From an uncultured Oscillospiraceae bacterium (GTDB lineage Bacteria; Bacillota; Clostridia; Oscillospirales; Ruminococcaceae), in the NCBI GenBank assembly GCA_910577565.1, contig CAJTNJ010000001.1, positions 124,001 to 188,000 on the forward strand: a stretch of DNA of 64,000 nt. The letters are read 5' to 3'. The position numbers and the translations under genes were made by a program. Positions within the stretch are counted from its first letter, which is position 1. Each line of letters starts with the position of its first letter. The notes under the pieces are model-generated. The model worked only from the letters and a program-made list of their open reading frames with translations. It had not been told where the DNA came from and did not search any database. Positions 17,117 through 26,278 of the stretch are shown piece by piece.

Positions 17117-19468
17117 ATGATATTAAAACAAAATTATTTAGAATATAAAAAAAAGATATTAGAAAAAGAATTCAAAAATATGAATCCAATGCAAAAAGAA
17201 GCAATATTTACAGTAAAAGGTCCTCTGCTCATTCTTGCCGGCGCAGGCTCCGGAAAAACAACTGTTATAGTTAACCGCATAGCATATTTACTCAGGCATG
17301 GCAACGCATATTATTCTGATAATATGTGTGAAAATTTAACCAACGAAGATATTGAATATCTTAAAAAACAAGTAAATCCAAATGAACCGCTCGATGAATC
17401 TTTATTAAACAGCTATATATTAAAAGAAAATCCCCCAAAACCATGGCAAATACTTGCTATCACTTTCACAAACAAAGCGTCAAACGAACTTTGTGATAGA
17501 CTTTCTAATCTTCTTGGTGAAGATTCAAACAATATAAACGCCGGTACTTTCCATTCAGAATGTATTCGTATACTTAGATTTCATATCGATAGATTAAACT
17601 ACCAAAATAATTTCACAATTTATGATACAGAAGACAGCAAACGTGTAATTAAAGATGCGCTGTCAAATATAAACTTAAGTGATAAAATTTATACTCCAAA
17701 ATCAGTGCTTAATAAAATTAGCAACGCAAAAAACAGACTATTAAGTCCAAAACAATTTGAAGCTGCTATTGGTGAAGATTTTTATCAAAAAGAAATATCA
17801 AAAATATATGAATATTATCAAAACCACCTGAAAAGCGCTAATGCTCTCGACTTTGACGACATTATATATTTAACAGTTAGCCTTCTTGAAAACAATCCGG
17901 ACATACTCGAAAAATATCAAAATAAGTTTAAATATATATTAGTTGATGAATATCAAGATACCAATTGTGCTCAATATAAGCTGGTTGCTCTTCTTGCAGG
18001 TAAACATCACAACATTTGCGTAGTTGGTGACGATGATCAAAGCATATATAAATTTAGAGGCGCTACCATAGAAAATATACTTAATTTTGAAAAGCAAATG
18101 GAAAATGTTAAAGTAATTAGGCTAGAAGAAAATTATCGTTCAACCCAAAACATCCTTTCCGCAGCAAATTCAGTAATTGCTAACAACTCTGCCCGCAAAG
18201 GGAAAAATCTCTGGACCAGTAAAGGCGAAGGTGAAAAACTTAAAGAAATACATATATCAAACGAAAATGAAGAAGCTGAATTAATTTCAAACACCATAAA
18301 TAATAATATTTCTTCCGGAATGTCTTACAGCGATCACGTTATACTTTACAGAACAAATGCCCAATCAGCAAACATCGAACGATTTTTAGTAAGACATGCT
18401 ATCCCATATCGCATTATTGGCGGAACAAAATTTTATGACCGCAAAGAAATAAAAGACGTTTTATCCTATCTATCGGTTTTAAACAATAAAGATGATAACT
18501 TAAGACTTCTTAGAATAATCAATGAACCAAAGCGCGGTATAGGCAGCGGTACTGTTGCAAAGCTCCAAGAAATAGCTGACGAAATGGGCAAATCAGTTTA
18601 TTATATTACATCTCAAACCGGTACATTTAATGCCCTTAAAAGTAAATCTGTTCAGATAGATAATTTTTATAATATGATGGAACAACTTCGCTTACTTACG
18701 CATGAACTAACTTTACCTGAACTGTTTGACGAAGTTCTAAAAAAGACCAGGTATATTGATTCGCTGAAAGAACAAGGTGTTCAAGCTCAAACAAGAATTG
18801 AAAATATAGAAGAGTTAAAAACTAACTTAATTCAATATGAAGAGCAAAATGAAAATGCAACTCTTTCAGGTTTCCTTGAAGAAATATCACTTTATACCGA
18901 TATTGACGAATATAATTCGAGCGATGATAAAGTTGCTCTAATGACTTTGCACTCTGCAAAAGGTCTTGAATTTCCCGTTGTATTTATGACAGGAATGGAA
19001 GAAGGCTTGTTCCCAGGAAATAAAGCGGACACTTCACTTGATGAGCTTGAAGAAGAAAGAAGACTCGCTTACGTTGGAATTACACGTGCTAAAAAACAAC
19101 TTTACTTAATAAGTGCCGCCCAACGTATGATTTTTGGCTCTACAAGGTATTCAAAACCTTCTAGATTCCTCAATGAAATACCGGAAGATTACAAAGATGT
19201 TGAAAATGCAATGGTTACTAAAATGCCTTCAACAATGCTTAAACGAAATAAACTTAAAGTTAATATAAACAACATAGATAAACATAAAAACAACCAAAAA
19301 ACAAACGTCGATTTTAACACAAATGATATGGTGCTTCATTCTATTTTCGGCAAAGGAATTGTTATATCAATTACGCCCATGGGAAATGATAATCTTATAG
19401 AAGTAGACTTCGAAAAAAAAGGTAAGAAAAAAATAATGGCAAATTATGCTAAAATCAAAAAAATATGA
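17117..19468 (+). CDS. pcrA: ATP-dependent DNA helicase PcrA/UvrD
   Basis: Superfamily 1A 3'-5' helicase for repair, plasmid replication and removal of stalled RNA polymerase, 783 aa. Motifs in order: Q-motif region (NPMQKEAI, 23-30), Walker A AGAGSGKT (41-48), motif II VDEYQDTN (about 276), motif III GDDDQSIYKFRGA, motif IV/VI including LEEERRLAYVGITRAKKQL (about 650). Between motifs I and Ia there is an insert of roughly 45 residues (about 60-105) not present in the Bacillus enzyme. The C-terminal Tudor-like segment (VLHSIFGKGIV onwards) that contacts RNA polymerase is retained. Start ATG behind AAGAGG. Monocistronic, with a terminator 40 bp later. Confidence 0.94.
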   Translation: MILKQNYLEYKKKILEKEFKNMNPMQKEAIFTVKGPLLILAGAGSGKTTVIVNRIAYLLRHGNAYYSDNMCENLTNEDIEYLKKQVNPNEPLDESLLNSYILKENPPKPWQILAITFTNKASNELCDRLSNLLGEDSNNINAGTFHSECIRILRFHIDRLNYQNNFTIYDTEDSKRVIKDALSNINLSDKIYTPKSVLNKISNAKNRLLSPKQFEAAIGEDFYQKEISKIYEYYQNHLKSANALDFDDIIYLTVSLLENNPDILEKYQNKFKYILVDEYQDTNCAQYKLVALLAGKHHNICVVGDDDQSIYKFRGATIENILNFEKQMENVKVIRLEENYRSTQNILSAANSVIANNSARKGKNLWTSKGEGEKLKEIHISNENEEAELISNTINNNISSGMSYSDHVILYRTNAQSANIERFLVRHAIPYRIIGGTKFYDRKEIKDVLSYLSVLNNKDDNLRLLRIINEPKRGIGSGTVAKLQEIADEMGKSVYYITSQTGTFNALKSKSVQIDNFYNMMEQLRLLTHELTLPELFDEVLKKTRYIDSLKEQGVQAQTRIENIEELKTNLIQYEEQNENATLSGFLEEISLYTDIDEYNSSDDKVALMTLHSAKGLEFPVVFMTGMEEGLFPGNKADTSLDELEEERRLAYVGITRAKKQLYLISAAQRMIFGSTRYSKPSRFLNEIPEDYKDVENAMVTKMPSTMLKRNKLKVNINNIDKHKNNQKTNVDFNTNDMVLHSIFGKGIVISITPMGNDNLIEVDFEKKGKKKIMANYAKIKKI

Positions 19469-19504
19469 TATAAACTTCCTCCATAAAAATATCATTTTTA
19501 AAAC

Positions 19505-19545
19505 ACTAATTTTAGCAATCCAATATAACAATTGCTAAGATTAGT
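19505..19545 (+). terminator. Terminator of pcrA
   Basis: A 15-bp stem (19505-19519 with 19531-19545, one G-U pair) around an 11-nt loop, followed by TATTTAATTTTT. Confidence 0.7.
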
Positions 19546-19584
19546 TATTTAATTTTTAAATTCTGCTAATAATTTCATATATTC

Positions 19585-19613
19585 TTGATTATTAATTTAC
19601 ACATGCATATAAA
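19585..19613 (+). promoter_or_regulatory. Promoter of clpB
   Basis: TTGATT (19585-19590) and TATAAA (19608-19613), 17 bp apart, about 30 bp before the clpB start codon. I see no CIRCE inverted repeat and no CtsR heptad repeat near it, so heat control, if any, is not visible. Confidence 0.55.
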
Positions 19614-19643
19614 TTCAAATTTTAAATTGAAAGGATGAGAATT

Positions 19644-22241
19644 ATGAATTCACAAAGATTAACGCAAAAGTCGCTTGAAGCAATTCAAACAGCACAAAAA
19701 TTGACTACAGAATATAAAAATCAACATTTAGATCTGTGTCATCTTTTGCTTGCTTTAATTACACAAGAAGACGGTTTGATTCCTGAACTTTTAAAAAAAC
19801 AAGGAATAAATTTAGAAGGTTTAATTCAAGCTGTAAAAAAAGAAGTTGAAAAACTCCCTAAAGTTTCCGGAATGAACAGAGAAATTGATAAAATATATAT
19901 TTCACAAGAAGTAGATCAGGTTTTACTTTTGGCAGAAAAAATAGCTGATTCAATGAAAGACGACTACATTTCAGTTGAACATATTTTCATTTCAATAATC
20001 GATAATCCCGGAAATTTAAAAAATTTATTCAATTTATTTAACATTAAAAAAGATGATTTTTTAAAGACACTTTTAGATGTCAGAGGCTCTGCAAGAATTA
20101 CAAGCGATACACCCGAAGCAACTTACGACGCTCTTAAAAAGTTTGGCACAGATCTAGTTGAAGCAGCAAAAACTAAAAAGCTAGATCCTGTTATTGGACG
20201 AGATGATGAAATTCGTAACGTAATAAGAATCCTTTCCAGAAAATCCAAAAACAATCCTGTGCTTATCGGTGAACCTGGTGTAGGTAAAACCGCAATTGCA
20301 GAAGGACTCGCTCAGCGTATTGTCCGTGGTGATGTACCTCATTCTCTAAAAAACAAAACTATATTTTCATTAGATATGGGATCACTAATTGCTGGAGCTA
20401 AATTTAGAGGAGAATTTGAAGAAAGATTAAAATCTGTACTTGGTGAAGTAAAAAACTCCGATGGTCAAATTATTCTTTTCATTGATGAACTTCACACTAT
20501 TGTAGGCGCCGGCAAAACAGAAGGCTCAATGGATGCCGGAAATCTGCTCAAACCAATGCTTGCTCGCGGTGAACTACACTGCATAGGCGCTACGACACTT
20601 GATGAATATAGAAAATATATAGAAAAAGATCCGGCTCTCGAAAGAAGATTCCAACCTGTTATGGTAAACGAACCCACTGTTGAAGACACAATAGCAATAC
20701 TTCGTGGACTGAAAGAAAGATATGAAGTTTACCATGGAGTTAAAATTCAAGACCAAGCCATTATTGCTGCTGCCACACTTTCAAACAGATATATAACAGA
20801 CCGATTTTTGCCAGATAAAGCAATCGACCTTATAGACGAAGCATGTGCAATGATACGTACTGAAATTGACTCTATGCCTACTGAACTTGATGTAATTCAG
20901 CGAAAAATTATTCAGCACGAAATTGAAGAAGCTGCTCTTAAAAAAGAAAAAGATTCTCTTTCAAAAGAACATCTTAAGGATATACAAAAAGAATTAGCCG
21001 AACTTCGCGAACAATTTAACTCACTAAAAACCAAATGGGACAATGAAAAATCCGCGATTGAAAAGGTTCAAAAATTAAGAGAACGCCTTGAAAAATTAAA
21101 TGCTGAAATTGAACAAGCAGAACAAAACTATGACTTGAATAAAGCTGCTGAACTAAAATATGGCGAATTGCCTGCAGTTAAAGAAAAACTTGAAAAAGAA
21201 GAAAAATTGGCAGAAAAATCTTCAGAAAATAGATCGCTTTTGAGAGACAAGGTAACTGATGAAGAAATAGCACGCATTATAGAGCGCTGGACAAAAATTC
21301 CTATGTCAAGACTTATAGAAGGACAACAAGAAAAGATTTTAAAATTGCCTACAGAACTACACAAAAGAGTTATTGGACAAGATGAAGCAGTAAACCGCGT
21401 AACAGATGCTATTATACGTTCGCGAGCAGGAATTCAAGATCCTAATCGTCCAATAGGTTCATTTTTGTTCCTCGGTCCTACCGGCGTTGGGAAAACAGAA
21501 CTTGCTAAAGCTCTGGCCGAAAATTTGTTTGACAATGAACATAATATGGTAAGACTTGATATGACCGAATATATGGAAAAATATTCTGTAAGCAGACTTG
21601 TTGGTGCACCTCCGGGATATGTTGGATATGAAGAAGGCGGTCAGTTAACCGAAGCTGTTAGACGCAAACCATATTCTGTAATTCTTTTTGACGAGATTGA
21701 AAAAGCCCATCCGGATGTTTTTAATATTCTACTTCAGGTTTTAGACGATGGCAGAATAACAGATTCTCAAGGTCGCACAGTAGACTTTAAAAACACAATA
21801 ATTATTCTCACTTCTAATTTGGGCTCTGATATACTTCTTGATGGAATAGATAATGACGGGAAAATAACAAACCTTGCCAAAGATCAAATTGAAGATTTGT
21901 TAAAGCGCTCCTTTAGACCAGAATTTCTTAATAGGTTAGATGAGATAGTATTTTATAAACCTTTAACAAAAGATAATATATCAAAAATACTGGATCTTCA
22001 AATAAATTCATTGCAAAAACGATTAGATCAAAAACAACTTACCTGCACTCTTACTGACAAAGCCCGCCAATTTATAATCGATAATGGATATGACCCGATG
22101 TATGGTGCCAGACCACTAAAAAGATTTATCCAACGCAATGTTGAAACTGCTATTGCAAGGGTAATTTTAGAAGGTAATTTATCTCAAGACAATAACTTAG
22201 CTATAGATTTAAAGAACCATAAAATAGTAATTGAACACTAA
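19644..22241 (+). CDS. clpB: ATP-dependent disaggregase ClpB
   Basis: Hexameric AAA+ chaperone that, with DnaK, resolves protein aggregates. The 865-aa protein shows the N-terminal double Clp repeat (about 1-145), NBD1 with Walker A GEPGVGKTA (about 208) and FIDELHTIVGAG, the coiled-coil middle domain (about 405-520, Glu/Lys rich, LKEKE-type heptads) that is diagnostic for ClpB rather than ClpC, and NBD2 with GPTGVGKTEL (about 607) and FDEIEKAHPDVFNILLQ. No IGF/L loop for ClpP binding is seen. The first ATG at 19635 overlaps the AAGGATGAG ribosome site; the ATG at 19644 is chosen. Single gene with its own promoter and terminator. Confidence 0.96.
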   Translation: MNSQRLTQKSLEAIQTAQKLTTEYKNQHLDLCHLLLALITQEDGLIPELLKKQGINLEGLIQAVKKEVEKLPKVSGMNREIDKIYISQEVDQVLLLAEKIADSMKDDYISVEHIFISIIDNPGNLKNLFNLFNIKKDDFLKTLLDVRGSARITSDTPEATYDALKKFGTDLVEAAKTKKLDPVIGRDDEIRNVIRILSRKSKNNPVLIGEPGVGKTAIAEGLAQRIVRGDVPHSLKNKTIFSLDMGSLIAGAKFRGEFEERLKSVLGEVKNSDGQIILFIDELHTIVGAGKTEGSMDAGNLLKPMLARGELHCIGATTLDEYRKYIEKDPALERRFQPVMVNEPTVEDTIAILRGLKERYEVYHGVKIQDQAIIAAATLSNRYITDRFLPDKAIDLIDEACAMIRTEIDSMPTELDVIQRKIIQHEIEEAALKKEKDSLSKEHLKDIQKELAELREQFNSLKTKWDNEKSAIEKVQKLRERLEKLNAEIEQAEQNYDLNKAAELKYGELPAVKEKLEKEEKLAEKSSENRSLLRDKVTDEEIARIIERWTKIPMSRLIEGQQEKILKLPTELHKRVIGQDEAVNRVTDAIIRSRAGIQDPNRPIGSFLFLGPTGVGKTELAKALAENLFDNEHNMVRLDMTEYMEKYSVSRLVGAPPGYVGYEEGGQLTEAVRRKPYSVILFDEIEKAHPDVFNILLQVLDDGRITDSQGRTVDFKNTIIILTSNLGSDILLDGIDNDGKITNLAKDQIEDLLKRSFRPEFLNRLDEIVFYKPLTKDNISKILDLQINSLQKRLDQKQLTCTLTDKARQFIIDNGYDPMYGARPLKRFIQRNVETAIARVILEGNLSQDNNLAIDLKNHKIVIEH

Positions 22242-22245
22242 TTAA

Positions 22246-22277
22246 AACCCCTAGCCACTCTGCTGGGGGGTATTTTT
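22246..22277 (+). terminator. Terminator of clpB
   Basis: ACCCCTAGC and GCTGGGGGGT form a GC-rich stem with one bulged T around CACTCT, followed by ATTTTTAT. It is the only strongly GC-paired terminator in the window. Confidence 0.85.
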
Positions 22278-22375
22278 ATCTCTTAACCAAAAAACCATCT
22301 TTATGTAAATATAATGGCATATAAATTTTCACAATTCAAGCATTTATGTCACAACAAGAAACACATAATTTTCTA

Positions 22376-24046
22376 TTAAACTTTTTGTCCTTTTTCAATC
22401 ATTTCCTGTGCAGTTTCCAACGTTAAATTAGTTATTGAACCAGCTGACATAATTCTAGCAACTTCTTCAATTCTGCCTTTTTTATCCAAATTTGTAACTG
22501 CTGTAAAAGTGCGCCCTTTTAGCGTCGTTTTGGAAATTTTAAAATGCTCGTCAGCAAGAGCAGCTATTTGAGCCAGATGGGTTACGCATAAAACCTGTCT
22601 GTGTTTTGCGGCTTGTTTCAACTTAAGCCCTATTTTTTGTGCAGCTAACCCAGAAACTCCTGTATCAATCTCATCAAAAACCAACGTAGGAATTTGATCT
22701 TTGTCAGCCAGTGTATTCTTTATAGAAAGCATAATTCGTGAAAGTTCACCACCCGAAGCAATTTTATGAATGGGCTTTGGAGGTTCACCTACATTTGTAG
22801 AAATTAAAAACTCAACATCTTCCAAACCATTAAATCCAGGCTCGTGTGGTGTTATCATAACCTTTAAAACTACACCTTTCATATCTAAAAATGCAAGTTC
22901 ATCTGAAACGGTTTTTGTAAAAATATCAGCTGTTTTCTTTCTTTGCTCTGAAAGTTTTGCTCCTAGTGTTTCAACTTGTTTCATCTCGGCTTTTTGTGAC
23001 ACAATTAACTCATTTTGTCGAACATCATACATTTCTATCTTTTCAAGTTCATCTTTAAATTTCTTTAAATTATTATTAACATCTTCAATTGTTGGGCCAT
23101 ATTTACGCTTAATTTTAAATATCTCATCCAATCTAAGTTCTATTGCATCCAGTTTATTGGGATTAAAATCAAGGTTATTGCACTGACTTGAAAGATCGTA
23201 AGCAATATCCTTTATCTCAAACAACAAATCCCTGAGTCTGTTGGTAGGTTCTGCAATATCATCATAATATGCTGTTGCATTATCTAAATGGGCAACAGCA
23301 TCGTTCAGAAGATCAATAACACCGTCAGTATCATCTGTGCCTGATATGCTTTCATGTGCCAAATTCAAACTTTTAAGAATGTTTGCAGAGTTCTTTATAG
23401 CCCTTGAGTCGCTCTCTAACTCAATATCCTCCCCTTCTTCAATATCCGCTTGCTCTATTTCATTAATCTGATCTGTTAATTCTTCAATTCTTTGTGATTT
23501 TATTGACTGCGCAGAGTTTATCTTTTCAAGCTCTGAATTAATCTTTTTTAAATATGAATAATGATATCTATATTTATCAAGCAAATCTTCTAAATTGCCA
23601 TAATCATCCAATATCTGCAAATGCTTTTCTTGTGACAACAAAATTTGGTTGTCATGCTGTCCATGCACATTAACCAATAACGCCCCAACTTCTTTTAAGT
23701 TTGAGATAGTTACTGGCATGCCATTTACCCTGGCAGTGGTCTTACCATCAGATGATATATCTCTTTGAACAATTAGCTGATCATCTGATATATCCCAGTC
23801 ATATTCCTTCGCAAGATTAACAACATCTTCGAGCAAATTTTGAAATGTACCTATAATAACAGCTTTTTTCTCGCCTGTTCTTACCATTTCTTTAGAGCAT
23901 CTTCCGCCTATAATAGAATTAATAGCATCAATCACAATAGATTTACCCGCACCTGTTTCTCCAGTAAACAGATTCATACCATCACCAAATTCTATTATTA
24001 CTTTTTCTACAACTGCTAAATTTTGTATATATAAATTTGCAAGCAA
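22376..24046 (-). CDS. recN: DNA repair protein RecN
   Basis: SMC-like ATPase that acts early in double-strand break repair, 556 aa. Walker A GETGAGKS is at 29-36; a coiled-coil mid-section of Glu/Lys/Ile/Leu heptads runs from about 150 to 370 with an internal linker; the ABC signature ASGGELSRIMLSIK and Walker B LVFDEIDTGVSG are near residues 435-470. Translation appears to start at a TTG preceded by GAGGGGAATAGGG. It is the last gene of the nusB-to-recN cluster, next to argR as in Bacillus, but the spoIVB-spo0A pair that follows recN there is replaced by the convergent clpB. Confidence 0.95.
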   Translation of the reverse strand: MLANLYIQNLAVVEKVIIEFGDGMNLFTGETGAGKSIVIDAINSIIGGRCSKEMVRTGEKKAVIIGTFQNLLEDVVNLAKEYDWDISDDQLIVQRDISSDGKTTARVNGMPVTISNLKEVGALLVNVHGQHDNQILLSQEKHLQILDDYGNLEDLLDKYRYHYSYLKKINSELEKINSAQSIKSQRIEELTDQINEIEQADIEEGEDIELESDSRAIKNSANILKSLNLAHESISGTDDTDGVIDLLNDAVAHLDNATAYYDDIAEPTNRLRDLLFEIKDIAYDLSSQCNNLDFNPNKLDAIELRLDEIFKIKRKYGPTIEDVNNNLKKFKDELEKIEMYDVRQNELIVSQKAEMKQVETLGAKLSEQRKKTADIFTKTVSDELAFLDMKGVVLKVMITPHEPGFNGLEDVEFLISTNVGEPPKPIHKIASGGELSRIMLSIKNTLADKDQIPTLVFDEIDTGVSGLAAQKIGLKLKQAAKHRQVLCVTHLAQIAALADEHFKISKTTLKGRTFTAVTNLDKKGRIEEVARIMSAGSITNLTLETAQEMIEKGQKV

Positions 24047-24085
24047 TTCCCTATTCCCCTCTTTTGCATATTTTATTATGAAATA

Positions 24086-24541
24086 TTACTGTGAAATAGC
24101 TTTATAAATCTCCTTAGTAAATTTTGTGGCATATTCATCTGTTCTCATTAAAACAAATATTGTATCGTCACCCGCAATAGTTCCTGCGATACCACACAAA
24201 TCTATACTGTCAAGAGTTGCACATGCTGCATTTGCCATGCCACTATGACACTTTATAACAACCATATTTTTGACATAATCAACATTTATGACCGATTCAT
24301 TAAATATTGCCCCAAATTTGCTAGTAACCAAATCCATTTTCTTTTTAGCACTTGTTACATATCTATAACTTCCTTTTGCGTCCATTTCTTTAACAAGCTT
24401 AAGCTCTTTTATATCGCGCGATACTGTTGCTTGGGTAACTAAAAAGTTTTCTTTTTTTAGTTCCTCAAGAAGTTCCTCTTGTGTGCATATTGACTTGCTT
24501 AACACAATTTCAAGAATCTTATCTTGCCTTTTTGCTTTCAA
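24086..24541 (-). CDS. argR: Arginine repressor ArgR/AhrC
   Basis: Hexameric arginine-responsive DNA-binding protein controlling arginine synthesis and breakdown, 151 aa with the start chosen. The N-terminal winged helix (KRQDKILEIV, then TQATVSRDIKELKLVK) and the C-terminal arginine-binding/oligomerisation part with the GTIAGDDTIFV motif are both present. The longest frame starts at an ATG 8 codons upstream, but that frame places the AAAGGGG ribosome site inside the gene; the TTG at 24541, nine bases after it, gives the standard family N-terminus and length. Located between nadK and recN; linkage of argR to recN is a conserved Firmicute feature. Confidence 0.93.
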   Translation of the reverse strand: MKAKRQDKILEIVLSKSICTQEELLEELKKENFLVTQATVSRDIKELKLVKEMDAKGSYRYVTSAKKKMDLVTSKFGAIFNESVINVDYVKNMVVIKCHSGMANAACATLDSIDLCGIAGTIAGDDTIFVLMRTDEYATKFTKEIYKAISQ

Positions 24542-24590
24542 TTTGATATTCCCCTTTAATGACATTTTAACTTAATTAATATAATAAAAA

Positions 24591-25415
24591 CTAACTAGGA
24601 AAAAACTTTTTTCTTACCAATTCAAAAAATGGTATATATTCAAGATAAACAAGTCTTAACCGCTTATCGCTTTTTCGAATTTTTATTCCCGTGCCTTTTT
24701 CAAGTAAATCCATTTTTTTGCCATCTACAATTAAATATGCTTTGTTGCTTTTCCCTACTTCTGCTCTAATCTCTGCATTATCCAAAAACAGATAAGCTCT
24801 TGAAATAAGCGAATGAGAACAAATTGGTGACATAGATATAAATCTCAAATTAGGATCTGCCACAGGTCCACCATTAGAAAGTGCATATGCAGTTGACCCT
24901 GTTGGAGTTGAAAAAAGCACAGAATCAGCCCTATATTCTATAACAAAATTGTCACTCTCAAAAACCTTAAGATCAATTATACTGCCAAGTACCGGTTTTA
25001 CAAAAACTACATCGTTGACCGCTATTGTTTTTTTATCATTCCACTCAATTTCAAGCAATGTCCTTTTTTCCTCATTATAATCGCCATTAAAGATTTTTTC
25101 AAGATTTTTAAGATCATGCCCTTCCAAACCACATAAAAAGCCCATGCGACCTGCATTAATTCCTAAAACTGGCAGGTTATATTCAAAAGCATACTTTGCC
25201 GCCGCCATTATTGTTCCGTCTCCACCAACCGCTATTATAAAATTATAATTTGCAATGTTGCAAACATTGTCAAACTTATACTCTTTATCAAAAATCATAG
25301 AACTTGAGTTTTCAATCGCACACTCTCCACCTAATTCTTTTATTATATCAATAGCTAATTTGGTTCTCTTAATAGCTTCTTTTCTGTTAACATTAACAAT
25401 AAAAAAGAATCTCAT
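24591..25415 (-). CDS. nadK: NAD kinase
   Basis: Phosphorylates NAD to NADP. The 274-aa protein has the GGDGTIM motif (64-70) with the catalytic Asp, the conserved NDVVF segment and the PTGSTAYALSNGGP motif of the NAD-binding domain. Start ATG behind AAAGGAG. It lies between tlyA and argR on one strand with short gaps; this position is common in Clostridia, whereas Bacillus keeps its NAD kinase genes elsewhere. Confidence 0.95.
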   Translation of the reverse strand: MRFFFIVNVNRKEAIKRTKLAIDIIKELGGECAIENSSSMIFDKEYKFDNVCNIANYNFIIAVGGDGTIMAAAKYAFEYNLPVLGINAGRMGFLCGLEGHDLKNLEKIFNGDYNEEKRTLLEIEWNDKKTIAVNDVVFVKPVLGSIIDLKVFESDNFVIEYRADSVLFSTPTGSTAYALSNGGPVADPNLRFISMSPICSHSLISRAYLFLDNAEIRAEVGKSNKAYLIVDGKKMDLLEKGTGIKIRKSDKRLRLVYLEYIPFFELVRKKFFPS

Positions 25416-25474
25416 AATTTTTAAAATCTCCTTTAAATTGCATACAGATTCTCAATCCATAACTAAAAATTATA

Positions 25475-26275
25475 TTATTTCATTAACTCTTTATGAGAAT
25501 CTGCAACCAATTTTGCAATTGATTCATAATCGCAATCAAAATCCTGCTCCTTTTTTATAGTAAACAAATATTCTATATTTCCTTCCGGTCCCTTGATAGG
25601 AGAAAAATCCATACCAATTATATTAAATCCTATCTCGCTGCAATGATCATATATCTTTTTAAGCACTGATTCGTGGACAAAAGGATCTTTAACCACACCT
25701 TTTTTACCAACCTGTTCCCTTTTTGCTTCAAACTGCGGCTTAACAAGAACTACAGCTATAGCATTATTTTTTAAAAGGTTATAAACCACAGGTAAAATCA
25801 AAGTTAATGAAATAAAGGAGACATCTACAGATGCAAAATCAATTTCATCGGGAATTTGATCGTTTGTCAAATAACGAGCATTTACTCTTTCCAAGTTTTT
25901 TACCCTATCATCTTTGCGTAATTTCCAAGCAAGCTGACCATAACCAACATCGACTGCATAAACTTTACTAGCTCCATTTTGAAGCATGCAATCAGTAAAC
26001 CCCCCTGTAGAAGCACCGATATCAAGACAAACAAGGCCTTTAAGATCTATATTTAAACTTTTAATTGCCTTTTCAAGTTTTATGCCGCCTCTACTAACAT
26101 ATTTAAGGCTACCTTTAACTTTTATATCGCAATCTTCCCTTACCATACACCCGGCCTTTTCTGCACGCTCACCATCAACAATTACTATCCCGCTCATAAT
26201 AAAAGCCTTTGCTTTCTCTCGCGACGGAGCAAGCCCTTTTGATAAGATTAACTGATCAAGCCTAACTTTTTTCAT
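25475..26275 (-). CDS. tlyA: TlyA family rRNA 2'-O-methyltransferase
   Basis: A 266-aa protein with an N-terminal S4 RNA-binding domain (RLDQLILSKGLAPSREKAK, 4-22 onwards, to about 60) and an FtsJ-like SAM-dependent methyltransferase domain starting at CLDIGASTGGFTDCML (about 83-98). TlyA enzymes methylate ribose in 16S and/or 23S rRNA and, in some species, affect capreomycin sensitivity; often also labelled haemolysin A, which is not supported. The tetrad Lys/Asp residues are in the VDVSFISL and VLVKPQFEA segments. AAGGGG lies just before the ATG, and the gene starts 3 bp after the dxs stop, so coupling is likely. Confidence 0.92.
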   Translation of the reverse strand: MKKVRLDQLILSKGLAPSREKAKAFIMSGIVIVDGERAEKAGCMVREDCDIKVKGSLKYVSRGGIKLEKAIKSLNIDLKGLVCLDIGASTGGFTDCMLQNGASKVYAVDVGYGQLAWKLRKDDRVKNLERVNARYLTNDQIPDEIDFASVDVSFISLTLILPVVYNLLKNNAIAVVLVKPQFEAKREQVGKKGVVKDPFVHESVLKKIYDHCSEIGFNIIGMDFSPIKGPEGNIEYLFTIKKEQDFDCDYESIAKLVADSHKELMK

Positions 26276-26278
26276 TCG

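Noticed and set aside
19546..19643. CIRCE or CtsR site before clpB
   Set aside because: Neither the CIRCE inverted repeat nor GGTCAAA-type direct repeats are present.
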